From assembly GCA_004212795.1 (NCBI GenBank), contig SHBR01000011.1:1-46804 (forward strand): a DNA stretch of 46,804 bases, written 5' to 3'. Shown here piece by piece: positions 9,508 through 18,012 of the stretch. The notes beneath the pieces were generated by a model. The model worked only from the letters and a program-made list of their open reading frames with translations, was not told where the DNA came from and searched no databases. The stretch's first letter is position 1, and each line of letters begins with the position of its first letter. Position numbers and translations under genes: made by a program. The stretch comes from Candidatus Thioglobus sp. (GTDB taxonomy: Bacteria; Pseudomonadota; Gammaproteobacteria; Arenicellales; UBA868).

Positions 9508-10464
9508 ATGAGTATTGAAACCAGCAAAAGAGTTCTCGTAACCGGAGGCGCCGGATTTCTAGGTTCGCATTTGTGCGATCGATTGGTTGCCGCCGGGGAT
9601 GATGTAGTTTGCGTGGATAATTTTTATACAGGCGATAAGCGCAATATCTCTCACTTGCGCGATAAACCTAATTTTGAGTTGATCCGCCACGATATTACTT
9701 TCCCGCTTTATATAGAGGTCGACGAGATTTATAACCTTGCGTGCCCAGCCTCACCTGTTCACTATCAGCATGATCCGGTCCAAACGACAAAGACATGTGT
9801 TCACGGGGCGATCAATATGCTGGGTCTTGCGAAGCGGACGGACGCGCGGATTCTCCAGGCTTCAACCAGCGAGGTTTACGGCGACCCTGAAGTGCATCCC
9901 CAAAAAGAATCGTATTGGGGGCGTGTGAATCCCATCGGCATACGATCTTGCTATGACGAAGGCAAACGTTGCGCGGAAACGCTTTTTTTTGATTACCACC
10001 GGCAGTACGGTCTTGACATAAAAGTCGCTCGAATTTTTAACACTTACGGTCCCCGCATGCATCCTGACGATGGACGGGTGGTCTCAAATTTTATTGTCCA
10101 GGCGCTTAAGGGTGATCCCATTACGATTTACGGAGATGGAAGTCAGACCCGATCGTTCTGTTTTGTTGATGACTTGATCGAAGCCTTTTTGAGATTAATG
10201 AAAACTGATAATGAAATGACCGGTCCCGTTAACCTGGGGAATTCAGGTGAATTTACGATCGCGGAGCTTGCCGGACTGGTCGTTGAATTGGTCGGTTCAA
10301 GCTCCGAAATTGTGTACCAGCCTCTGCCACAAGATGATCCGTTACAAAGGCGGCCTGATCTAACGCTCGCCAGTCAACGTCTCGACTGGAGGCCTGAGGT
10401 GAGTCTCGAGGATGGGTTACGTTCAGTGATTGACTATTTTCGAGGCGTGTTGAAAGCAGGTTAA
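9508..10464 (+). CDS. UDP-glucuronate decarboxylase (UDP-xylose synthase), SDR family
   Basis: Converts UDP-glucuronate to UDP-xylose with transient NAD oxidation, supplying sugar for surface polysaccharide. The 318-residue extended SDR has the Rossmann motif [14 protein letters not shown] near residue 14, the active-site pair YDEGKR, the TSEVYGDP segment, and [16 protein letters not shown], all typical of UXS. Length matches soluble bacterial enzymes and there is no membrane anchor. UDP-glucose 4,6-dehydratases are the main alternative, but YDEGKR and FELIRHDIT favour UXS. No glycosyltransferase or UDP-glucose dehydrogenase is nearby, so the polymer it serves cannot be named. Confidence 0.88.
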   Translation: MSIETSKRVLVTGGAGFLGSHLCDRLVAAGDDVVCVDNFYTGDKRNISHLRDKPNFELIRHDITFPLYIEVDEIYNLACPASPVHYQHDPVQTTKTCVHGAINMLGLAKRTDARILQASTSEVYGDPEVHPQKESYWGRVNPIGIRSCYDEGKRCAETLFFDYHRQYGLDIKVARIFNTYGPRMHPDDGRVVSNFIVQALKGDPITIYGDGSQTRSFCFVDDLIEAFLRLMKTDNEMTGPVNLGNSGEFTIAELAGLVVELVGSSSEIVYQPLPQDDPLQRRPDLTLASQRLDWRPEVSLEDGLRSVIDYFRGVLKAG

Positions 10465-10567
10465 TTCGCTTTTTTTGGGTATTGATTTTTTAATATTCAA
10501 GGCAGGCTCACCTCACGAGTCAGTGTCGGCATCAGACTCCCTCCTGAACTCAAAAAAGGGAGCGAAA

Positions 10568-10837
10568 ATGAAAAATTTCCTTGATTTTACGGGCTGGTTT
10601 ATCAGCACGATGGCAGCGGCGGTTATTTCAGCCGTTTTTATCCCCATGATCGGTGTCGGGCTCGATAGCGGCCATCTTCTCGGCCTTGAGCTATGCTTGA
10701 GTATTGGTGGTGGGAGCGGGATCTATCTTCTTTTTCAGGGGCGAAAAGTCGCAGTCTTGTCGGAACTCATGGTACCCAAAAAAGCAAAGCGTGAAAAATC
10801 AGAGCCAAGACTAATCCAGGCATTTAACGCCAGCTAG
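10568..10837 (+). CDS. Small predicted membrane protein, unknown function
   Basis: An 89-residue product starting at ATG 10568, which has GGGAG upstream. Residues about 8-30 (GWFISTMAAAVISAVFIPMIG) and about 37-56 are hydrophobic, followed by a basic cytoplasmic-type tail (KKAKREKSEPR). An upstream in-frame codon at 10475 would add a polar stretch without a ribosome site and was rejected. It follows the UDP-xylose synthase by 100 bases and converges on the acyltransferase gene 10 bases away. No family is recognised. Confidence 0.55.
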   Translation: MKNFLDFTGWFISTMAAAVISAVFIPMIGVGLDSGHLLGLELCLSIGGGSGIYLLFQGRKVAVLSELMVPKKAKREKSEPRLIQAFNAS

Positions 10838-10847
10838 CGATCATTGT

Positions 10848-11762
10848 TTATTTGTAGAGACTGGGCTCCCCGGGAGGGCGCGTTTTGAAACGCTTGTGAA
10901 CCCAGAGGTACTGATCAGGGGCTTGGGTAACACAGTTTTCAATTACCTTATTCATTGTTGTGGTGTCGGTCTCATCATCGCCGCTTGGGAAATTTTTAAG
11001 GGGCTCGCCAAAAACAATCTCAAACCCTTTGCCGTCCGGCTTCATGTAGGTTGCGCATGTCAGCGCTTTCGCTCGGCCTAATTGCGAGAGCCTGCCAAGT
11101 ACGGGCCAGGTCGCTGTTGAAATTCCAAAAAAAGACGCAAAAACTGCACGACGCGGCCCCGGATCCTGATCCGGAAGGTAGTAGCAAGGTTTACCCTGTT
11201 GAATTGCCCGAATGAGGTGCCTTAAATTGCTTTTTCGCTCGAACAGCTTTGCACCAAACCGTTGTCTTGCTTTAAGCATCGCTCGATCAAAAACAGGGTT
11301 ATGACTATATTGGTAAATGCTTATTCCATCAAATCGAAGCGAAAGGAATATGCCCCCTAATTCAAGTCCCACCATATGTGGCGCAATTAGAATGACGCCT
11401 TGTCCTGTCTCAAGTATTTCGGTGAGTAAGTGTTTATTTTTTACCGTCACCAAAGATAAAAGCTTGTCTTTAGGTGCCCACCAGACCGTTCCCGTATAGA
11501 GCGCCATTCTGGCTATGTTGCGAAAATTTTCTTTAACGAGTTGATGAATCTCGACCCTGGACTTATGGGGCATGCAAAGCTCAAGATTTCGCTCTGCAAT
11601 TTGACGTCTTGAGGATATGAGTGTTCGAAGCAGATCGCCGATCACGGTTCCGACAGGGTAAAGGATTCGCATTGGGACTAGACTTAAGGCCCATAGGAAA
11701 CCCAGACCTATCCAACTCGCGAGATAGCGAGGGCTAAAAGGATTTCCAGCATTCCGTTTCAT
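10848..11762 (-). CDS. Lysophospholipid/lipid A-type acyltransferase (LpxL/HtrB family)
   Basis: Inner-membrane acyltransferase of the LABLAT superfamily that adds a secondary acyl chain, most likely to lipid A. The 304-residue product has an N-terminal hydrophobic anchor (ASWIGLGFLWALSLVP), the catalytic HX4(D/E) motif as APHMVGLELGG, the block YYLPDQDPGPRR, and QYLWVHKRFKTRPPGEP at the end, all characteristic of LpxL/LpxM proteins. The ATG at 11762 was chosen because the upstream extension to 11891 does not look like the family. LpxL versus LpxM specificity cannot be decided. It is divergent from the transporter gene. Confidence 0.88.
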   Translation of the reverse strand: MKRNAGNPFSPRYLASWIGLGFLWALSLVPMRILYPVGTVIGDLLRTLISSRRQIAERNLELCMPHKSRVEIHQLVKENFRNIARMALYTGTVWWAPKDKLLSLVTVKNKHLLTEILETGQGVILIAPHMVGLELGGIFLSLRFDGISIYQYSHNPVFDRAMLKARQRFGAKLFERKSNLRHLIRAIQQGKPCYYLPDQDPGPRRAVFASFFGISTATWPVLGRLSQLGRAKALTCATYMKPDGKGFEIVFGEPLKNFPSGDDETDTTTMNKVIENCVTQAPDQYLWVHKRFKTRPPGEPSLYK

Positions 11763-11957
11763 GATTTGTATTTTAGAAGAATAAACGCCTGGTGGCTGTA
11801 ATCCAGATTTGAGCGTTCTTTGTAGAGCATAAAGACTTTGACGCGATCTTATAAAATTTATGGATAAGAAAAGCCGATGTTCCCCTGCCATCGTGTGGTA
11901 TATTTTTCGCGCTGGATTTAGCGACCTTTGGGTCGATTCTTACCTTGAGGAGGCCTT

Positions 11958-13814
11958 TTGACCGAGACAATTGTACTCACCGCGGAAATGACAGCGGTGA
12001 TGGGAATCTTGGGCCTCACTATCTTTCTTTTTGCTTTCGAAGTGGTGCGCGTTGATGTTGCGGCGGTCTGCATCATGGTTTTACTGGGACTGACTTCAAT
12101 GCTCCCGGGCTACGATGGCCTGATTCCGGTTGAACACCTCTTTGATGGATTCTCCAGTAACGCAGTTATTTCAATAATTGCAGTGATGATTATTGGCGCG
12201 GGTCTGGATAAGACCGGCATCATGAGTCAATTGGCCGGCAAGATTCTTAAATATGGCGGCCGGACAGAGAGTCGAATTATCGCGATTATCTCTGCAACCG
12301 TAGGGGTTATTTCTAGTTTTATGCAGAATATCGGTGCTGCTGCGTTGTTTTTACCAGTTGTTACGCGAATTGCCCGACGCGGAAATCTGCCGATCTCGCG
12401 GCTGTTAATGCCAATGGGATTTTGTGCGATTTTAGGTGGCACTATGACGATGGTTGGCTCGAGTCCCCTCATTTTATTAAACGATTTAATTCAAACCTCA
12501 AATCGCACACTTCCCTCAACCGTTGATCAGATGCAAAGTTTCTCTTTGTTTTCGGTTTCCCCGATCGGTCTGGTGATGGTAGTCAGTGGTATTTTGTATT
12601 TTATTTTCTTAGGGCGTTATGTGCTTCCGGTCGTAAAAGACAAGCCTCAGGAAATGGGTAGCACTTTAAAGTATTTCTCAGAGGTCTATGGTATCTCGGG
12701 TCAGGTTTTTGAAGCCCGGATAACAGCCGATAGTCCTCTCGCGGGGACGCTGATCTCAGAGATTGGCAGTGCAGGGCGTGGTGGTTGGATCGTCGCCGTC
12801 CGTACCGGTGACGAGCTCACGGTGGCGCCTTCAGGCGATACTCCGCTTTGGGAAGGCACCGACCTCGCCATTATGGGTCCACTGGAATCCGTGGAGGCTT
12901 TTTGTCGAGACCAGGTCCTTGAACTCAGCAAAGAGATGGATGTGTTTTCTGAAGTATTGAGTCCGACGGCGGCAGGAATTATTGAAGTTGTCGTGCCCCC
13001 AGACTCTAATGTGATTGGACAATCGATAAAAGAGCTTGCCCTACGCCAAAGATACGGAGCGACCGTTTTGGCTGTATTTCGGATCGATCAGGTCATTGAC
13101 CGAGATCTACCGGAGTTTGTGGTCCAGGCGGGAGATACGCTCGTGCTCCATGCCCGGTGGAAAAATATCGCCCCGATAGCAGAGAATAAGGACTTTGCTG
13201 TTGTGACCGATTTTCCAAGAGACGACACGCGCCCGAATAAACTTCCGCACGCGATCGTCTTTTTTGTGATTACGCTTGGACTGATTCTATTTTCGGATAT
13301 GCTGCTGTCAGCCGCGCTGATGACCGGGGCGATCGGCATGATTATCTCTGGCGTGCTTCGGGTCGATGAGGCATATCAATCAATTGGATGGCAGAGCGTG
13401 TTCTTGCTCGCGAGCCTGATTCCGCTCGGTCTGGCGGTCGAAACCACTGGCACCGCAGCGTGGATTGCGCAGCAGACCCTGGTAACGATGGGGGATGTCC
13501 CCATTTGGGTGCTGCAGACCATGGTCGCAGTGCTCGCGACTATTTTTACTTTGCTGATGTCTAACGTCGGCGCGACCGTTTTATTGGTGCCGCTTGCGGT
13601 CAATATCGCTGTTGGCGCTGGCGGAGATCCGGCAGTTTTCGCGCTGACCGTTGCCCTAGCAACTTCAAACTCGTTTCTAATACCAACCCATCAGGTCAAT
13701 GCATTGATTATGGGGCCAGGTGGTTATCGGGTAGCCGACTTTATAAAGGCGGGCGGCATGATGACAATCCTGTTCCTTGTGATCATGATGGTGATGTTAA
13801 ATCTTCTTTTTTAA
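11958..13814 (+). CDS. SLC13-type (DASS) transporter with two RCK_C domains
   Basis: Large membrane transporter of the divalent anion/sodium symporter kind. The 618-residue product has hydrophobic helices at the N-terminus (to about residue 225) and C-terminus (from about 430). Between them are two soluble RCK_C (TrkA-C) domains, at about 238-310 and 335-405. Family transport loops are visible as GSSPLILLND and, in the second half, LLMSNVGATVLLVPLAVN and TSNSFLIPTHQVNA. Substrate could be sulfate, a dicarboxylate or another organic anion; the sequence does not decide. It starts at TTG 11958, with a strong GAGGAGG (11947-11953). A small CGACC/GGTCG hairpin (11922-11935) lies in its leader. Its stop codon shares two bases with the stop of the opposing gene. 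Confidence 0.85.
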   Translation: MTETIVLTAEMTAVMGILGLTIFLFAFEVVRVDVAAVCIMVLLGLTSMLPGYDGLIPVEHLFDGFSSNAVISIIAVMIIGAGLDKTGIMSQLAGKILKYGGRTESRIIAIISATVGVISSFMQNIGAAALFLPVVTRIARRGNLPISRLLMPMGFCAILGGTMTMVGSSPLILLNDLIQTSNRTLPSTVDQMQSFSLFSVSPIGLVMVVSGILYFIFLGRYVLPVVKDKPQEMGSTLKYFSEVYGISGQVFEARITADSPLAGTLISEIGSAGRGGWIVAVRTGDELTVAPSGDTPLWEGTDLAIMGPLESVEAFCRDQVLELSKEMDVFSEVLSPTAAGIIEVVVPPDSNVIGQSIKELALRQRYGATVLAVFRIDQVIDRDLPEFVVQAGDTLVLHARWKNIAPIAENKDFAVVTDFPRDDTRPNKLPHAIVFFVITLGLILFSDMLLSAALMTGAIGMIISGVLRVDEAYQSIGWQSVFLLASLIPLGLAVETTGTAAWIAQQTLVTMGDVPIWVLQTMVAVLATIFTLLMSNVGATVLLVPLAVNIAVGAGGDPAVFALTVALATSNSFLIPTHQVNALIMGPGGYRVADFIKAGGMMTILFLVIMMVMLNLLF

Positions 13815-14677
13815 AATCCTGAATCTCGATCAATCGCTAAGGACTCCCAGGTAAGAATTGTTTTTTTTCGTTTTGAGCCCCAACGATACTGACCAAAGTG
13901 GCCGCCAGCTCTAACCACGCGGTGGCAGGGTATTAAAAAAGAAATCGCGTTTTGGCCAACTGCGGTTCCAAGTGCCCTGACAGCGTTGGGGCGATCTATC
14001 TGAGCGGCAAGTTCTCCGTAGGCAATGGTGCTGCCAAGCGGTATATCCAGTAGTGCGCGCCAGACTTGAAGCTGAAATGCAGATCCTTTCACTAGCACGG
14101 CAAGGGGTTTATTCGGTAATTGTCCATTGCCCGGAAAAATAGTTTTTACAATATCTTGAGTAGCCGATTGATCGTGGATTAACACGGCACCGGGCCAGGT
14201 TGCGCCGAGCGAATGCAAGTCTTTTTTGAAGCTGCCGTCATGAAAGGAAAGCCAGCAAATTCCTTTATCGGTTAATCCGATTAGGCAGATCCCAAAAGGG
14301 GTTGCGTGCTGTCCATACCGGATTTCCAGATCTTTGCCTTCTCGTTTGAAATCCCCGGGTGACATTCCGTGGAAGGTAAGAAATAAATCGTGTAGCCGAC
14401 TTGATCCGGACAAGCCACTCTCTAAAGCCGAAGATGTAGTGCTAAGTCCCGCTCTCAGATTGCGCTGGCTACGATCCAGCGTCAGGGACTGCAGGAAGCG
14501 TTTGGGACTAATGCCAACCCAGCATGAAAATAGTCGATTCATGGCCGAGGTGCTGAGTCCAAGGGCGTCACCGACCCGCTTTAGATCAGGTTGCTCGTCA
14601 GCATGGGCCTCAATAAATTCAATCGCCTGGGTTGCGAGCTGGTAGTCTCTAATGAGCGTGGATTTTGTGCTGGCCAT
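13811..14677 (-). CDS. AraC-type HTH / O6-methylguanine-DNA methyltransferase fusion (Ada-like)
   Basis: Suicide DNA-repair protein that moves methyl groups from O6-methylguanine to its own cysteine. The 288-residue product joins an AraC-type helix-turn-helix region (about 10-115, with VGDALGLSTSAMNRLF and the family closing motif GMSPGDFKREG) to a methyltransferase domain. The active-site motif is IPCHRVVRAGG, cysteine about residue 251, with FQLQVWRALLDIPLG and QYRWGSKRKK. The N-terminal zinc phosphotriester domain of Escherichia Ada (and its Cys38 switch) is missing, so methyl-activated induction as in Ada is not expected. Start ATG 14677 is preferred over GTG 14701; neither has a good ribosome site. 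It is divergent from the FAD/GcvT oxidoreductase. Confidence 0.9.
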   Translation of the reverse strand: MASTKSTLIRDYQLATQAIEFIEAHADEQPDLKRVGDALGLSTSAMNRLFSCWVGISPKRFLQSLTLDRSQRNLRAGLSTTSSALESGLSGSSRLHDLFLTFHGMSPGDFKREGKDLEIRYGQHATPFGICLIGLTDKGICWLSFHDGSFKKDLHSLGATWPGAVLIHDQSATQDIVKTIFPGNGQLPNKPLAVLVKGSAFQLQVWRALLDIPLGSTIAYGELAAQIDRPNAVRALGTAVGQNAISFLIPCHRVVRAGGHFGQYRWGSKRKKTILTWESLAIDRDSGF

Positions 14678-14831
14678 ATTAGTAGAGAATATTGGTTTCA
14701 CTTAACCGATAGCAACCCGATTCTTGCAATTTTGCTTGACCCGATCAGCCTTGGCTTTCTAGACTCAAAACCAGTTAACGGTTGGTTTTGATCTGACGTT
14801 ATTGCATCTCGCACATCGTTTTGGAGGGAAT

Positions 14832-17279
14832 ATGTCAATTGAATGCCCCGATAGGGCACAAGTCGTCATTATTGGTGGCGGTGTTATCGGCTGTAGCGTT
14901 GCCTATCATCTTGCAGAGTTAGGATGGACTGATGTTGTATTGGTTGAGCGCAAGTCGCTAACGAGTGGGACGACCTGGCATGCCGCTGGGTTAGTCGGAC
15001 AGCTGCGCGCAACCCAAAATTTAACGCGGATGGCGCAGTATACGACTGATCTCTATGCGAACCTCGAAAATCTTACGGGTCAGGCCACCGGGTTTCGTCA
15101 GAATGGATCCTTGAGCCTGGCAACTGACTCAGAACGTTTTGAGGAGCTAAAGCGTGGCGCCTCGATGGCAAGTTGCTTTGGTCTTGAGGTCGAGGTCATA
15201 ACGCCAGAAGAGGCGCTAAAGCTTTATCCGATCATGACCACCGAGAATCTGGTGGGCGCGGTGTTTTTACCTCGCGACGGCCAAACCAATCCCACAGACA
15301 CCACGCAGGCTTTAGCTCGCGGCGCGCGAAATAAAGGCGTCAAGATCCTCGAGAAAACACAGGCCACCCGTTTAGAAAAAAACAGTGGCCGAGTGAGTGC
15401 CGTCGTTACGGACCAAGGGCGAATTGAATGCGACTTTGTTGTTAACTGTGCTGGGATGTGGGGAAGGCAGGTGGGAGAGATGGCGGGTGTCTCAGTGCCG
15501 CTCCATGCGGCCGAGCATTTTTATGTCGTCACTGAACCGATTCCTGATCTGCCGCGTGACTTACCCGTTGTTCGGGAACCCTCTGCCTGCAATTACTATA
15601 AAGAAGAAGCTGGCAAGCTCATGGTTGGGATGTTTGAACCGGTTGCAAAACCTTGGGGTATGGAGGGGATTCCGGAAGATTTTGAGTTTGGGACGCTGCC
15701 TGAGGATGTCGATCATATTGAGGAGCAATTGGGATATGCCATTGATCGAATTCCAGTGCTTGGTGAAACCGGAATTAAGATTTTCTTTAACGGCCCCGAG
15801 AGCTTCACCCCTGACAATCGTTATTTTTTGGGTCCATCACCTGAAGTGTCTAATTTCTTTGTCGCAGCGGGCTTTAACTCAATTGGAATTCAATCTGCCG
15901 GTGGTGCGGGCAAGGTCTTGGCAGAATGGATTGTTAATGGGCAGGCGCCGATGGATTTATGGGATGTTGATATTCGGCGGATGATGCCTTTTCAAAAAAA
16001 TAAACATTATCTGCATGATCGCACGGTTGAAGCACTCGGTCTTTTGTATGCCATGCATTGGCCTTTCAGGCAGCCTGAAAGTGCCCGTGGTGTTCGAACT
16101 TCTCCGTTTCATCTTCAATTGAAGGGAAAGGGCGCTTGTTTTGGAGAAACAGCGGGCTGGGAACGGGCGAACTGGTTTGCACCCAGTGGAATAGATCCGG
16201 TTTATGAGTACAGTTTTAAAAAACAAAACTGGTTCCCTTACTCGGCATCTGAGCATTGTGCGGTCCGGGAGCGGGTTGGTGTTTTCGATATGAGCTCATT
16301 TGGCAAGTTTCTATTGCAGGGACCGGATGCTTGCAAGGTGTTAAATCGCGTTGGGGCCAATCAGGTAGATGTTGCGCCGGGCAAAGTGGTTTACACCCAA
16401 TGGCTTAACGATCAAGGGGGGATTGAATCTGATCTTACGGTGACCCGAATATCGGAAGATCAGTATCTTGTTGTGACCGCGGCTGCATCTCAAATGAGGG
16501 ATTTATACTGGCTAAGGGAAAGCATAAGAGTCGATGAGCGGGCTTATGTTACTGATGTGACCGCTGGATATGGTGTTCTTAGCGTAATGGGCCCTAAGTC
16601 GCGAGAGCTGCTTGCACAAATGACCCCCGCAGATCTGTCCAATGACGCATTTGAGTTTGGCACCTCCCAGGAAATAGAGATGGGTTACGGTCTCGTAAGG
16701 GCGAGTCGGATCTCTTACGTCGGCGAGCTGGGATGGGAGCTGTATGTGCCCAGTGATTTTGCGCTTGGAATCTTTGATCTCTTGATAGAAAAGGGAGAGG
16801 CGTTTGACCTCGCGCCGGCCGGCCTGCACGCCCTCAATAGTCTCCGAATTGAAAAAGCCTACCGTCACTGGGGTCACGACATTGGCCCCGATGATGATCC
16901 ACTGCAGGCAGGATTGGGTTTCGCTGTTGATTGGAATAAATCGGAGGGCTTTCGCGGGCGTGAGGCGCTTGCGCGCGCGGCTGACAGCCTTCCGAGCAGA
17001 AGAATGGTTCAGTTCTTGCTGCAGGAGCCTGATCAGATGCTCTATCACGAGGAACCTATCTGGCGGGACGGTGAGCGAGTGGGCCGGACCACGTCAGGAA
17101 TGTATGGTCATACGTTAGGTGGCTGTATTGGACTGGGTTACGTTTCTCACGAGTCTGGCGTTGATCGCGCTTTTGTTTCTGAGGGAAATTGGGAGGTGGA
17201 GGTCGCCGGAGAGCGAATCGCGGCAAAGGCCAGTTTATCCCCTATGTACGATCCGAGATCAGAAAGGGTTCGCGCTTAA
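14832..17279 (+). CDS. FAD-dependent dimethylglycine/sarcosine dehydrogenase-like protein with GcvT domain
   Basis: Oxidises an N-methyl group of a methylated amine; the family passes the carbon to tetrahydrofolate and electrons to ETF. The 815-residue product has an N-terminal FAD domain (VVIIGGGVIG at about 11-20, then VLVERKSLTSGTTWHAAG). In dimethylglycine dehydrogenase the histidine of the WHAAG motif (here His50) carries covalent FAD. A central FAO_M-like region follows, and from about residue 430 an aminomethyltransferase (GcvT) domain (GVFDMSSFGKFLLQGPDA, SYVGELGWELYVPSDFA, GLHALNSLRIEKAYRHWG). The ATG has GGAGGG upstream. AlaX follows after four bases. Dimethylglycine, sarcosine or another N-methyl substrate are all possible. 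Confidence 0.88.
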   Translation: MSIECPDRAQVVIIGGGVIGCSVAYHLAELGWTDVVLVERKSLTSGTTWHAAGLVGQLRATQNLTRMAQYTTDLYANLENLTGQATGFRQNGSLSLATDSERFEELKRGASMASCFGLEVEVITPEEALKLYPIMTTENLVGAVFLPRDGQTNPTDTTQALARGARNKGVKILEKTQATRLEKNSGRVSAVVTDQGRIECDFVVNCAGMWGRQVGEMAGVSVPLHAAEHFYVVTEPIPDLPRDLPVVREPSACNYYKEEAGKLMVGMFEPVAKPWGMEGIPEDFEFGTLPEDVDHIEEQLGYAIDRIPVLGETGIKIFFNGPESFTPDNRYFLGPSPEVSNFFVAAGFNSIGIQSAGGAGKVLAEWIVNGQAPMDLWDVDIRRMMPFQKNKHYLHDRTVEALGLLYAMHWPFRQPESARGVRTSPFHLQLKGKGACFGETAGWERANWFAPSGIDPVYEYSFKKQNWFPYSASEHCAVRERVGVFDMSSFGKFLLQGPDACKVLNRVGANQVDVAPGKVVYTQWLNDQGGIESDLTVTRISEDQYLVVTAAASQMRDLYWLRESIRVDERAYVTDVTAGYGVLSVMGPKSRELLAQMTPADLSNDAFEFGTSQEIEMGYGLVRASRISYVGELGWELYVPSDFALGIFDLLIEKGEAFDLAPAGLHALNSLRIEKAYRHWGHDIGPDDDPLQAGLGFAVDWNKSEGFRGREALARAADSLPSRRMVQFLLQEPDQMLYHEEPIWRDGERVGRTTSGMYGHTLGGCIGLGYVSHESGVDRAFVSEGNWEVEVAGERIAAKASLSPMYDPRSERVRA

Positions 17280-17283
17280 ACTG

Positions 17284-17988
17284 ATGACCGAAAAACTATT
17301 CCAGCATGACGCTTATTTAAAAGCGTGTTCGGCAACCGTTGTTGATATCGTTGATAACGGCATTGTTCTCGATCGTACTGTGTTCTACGCTCAGGGTGGT
17401 GGGCAGCCTGGCGATATCGGACACATGGTGGCGAGTGGGGGTCGAACGATCACGATAGTCGATACCGTGTTGCATCGCGATACAGGAGTCCATCTTCATC
17501 TACATGAGCAGGGCGACATTCCTCCTGAAATCGGCGAGACGGTGAATGCAAGCATTAACTGGGATCGCAGATATCGATTGATGCGGATGCACAGTTGCAT
17601 GCATATGCTTTGTGCAGTGATTGACGCGCCGGTGACGGGTGGGTCGGTTTCCGATGGTCGAGCTCGACTTGATTTTGATCTACCTACGCCTCCCGATAAG
17701 GAAGTGATTCAGCGAGCGCTCGAGAAAGTGATCTCGGACGATCAGCCTATGGAACTTCGCTGGATTTCAGGACAAGAACTACGTGACCAGCCAGAGCTCG
17801 TAAGAACAATGTCAGTAAGTCCGCCAATCGGTGACGGCGAGGTCCGGCTGGTTAATTTTCAAGGAATCGATCTGCAACCTTGCGGCGGTACCCATGTATC
17901 CCGATCAGGTGAAATCGGGGCCGTGAAAGTTCGAAAGATTGAAAAAAAGGGGAAGCAAAACCGACGCGTTATTATTGAATTTGCCTGA
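17284..17988 (+). CDS. AlaX-type alanyl-tRNA editing protein
   Basis: Free-standing homologue of the AlaRS editing domain, which hydrolyses Ser-tRNA(Ala) and Gly-tRNA(Ala). The 234-residue product has the family motif FYAQGGGQPGDIG, the zinc ligands HSCMH (His103, His107) and CGGTH (Cys200, His204), and a closing basic segment. This is the long (AlaX-M-like) form with a reduced N-terminal part. The ATG at 17284 sits four bases after the oxidoreductase stop, so the two are likely co-translated. An in-frame upstream codon at 17119 lies inside the oxidoreductase and was rejected. It converges on the mttB-like gene, 24 bases away. tRNA editing is by homology; a different ester-hydrolysis role is possible. 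Confidence 0.88.
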   Translation: MTEKLFQHDAYLKACSATVVDIVDNGIVLDRTVFYAQGGGQPGDIGHMVASGGRTITIVDTVLHRDTGVHLHLHEQGDIPPEIGETVNASINWDRRYRLMRMHSCMHMLCAVIDAPVTGGSVSDGRARLDFDLPTPPDKEVIQRALEKVISDDQPMELRWISGQELRDQPELVRTMSVSPPIGDGEVRLVNFQGIDLQPCGGTHVSRSGEIGAVKVRKIEKKGKQNRRVIIEFA

Positions 17989-18012
17989 CAACTCGCCACT
18001 CAATGCGATTGA

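Noticed and set aside
15397..15984. 195-residue plus-strand frame in another frame of the oxidoreductase
   Set aside because: It lies wholly within a certain gene whose translation matches FAD/GcvT proteins; the alternative product resembles nothing and has no ribosome site.
16512..17048. 178-residue minus-strand frame within the GcvT part of the oxidoreductase
   Set aside because: Antisense shadow of a certain coding region without recognisable motifs.
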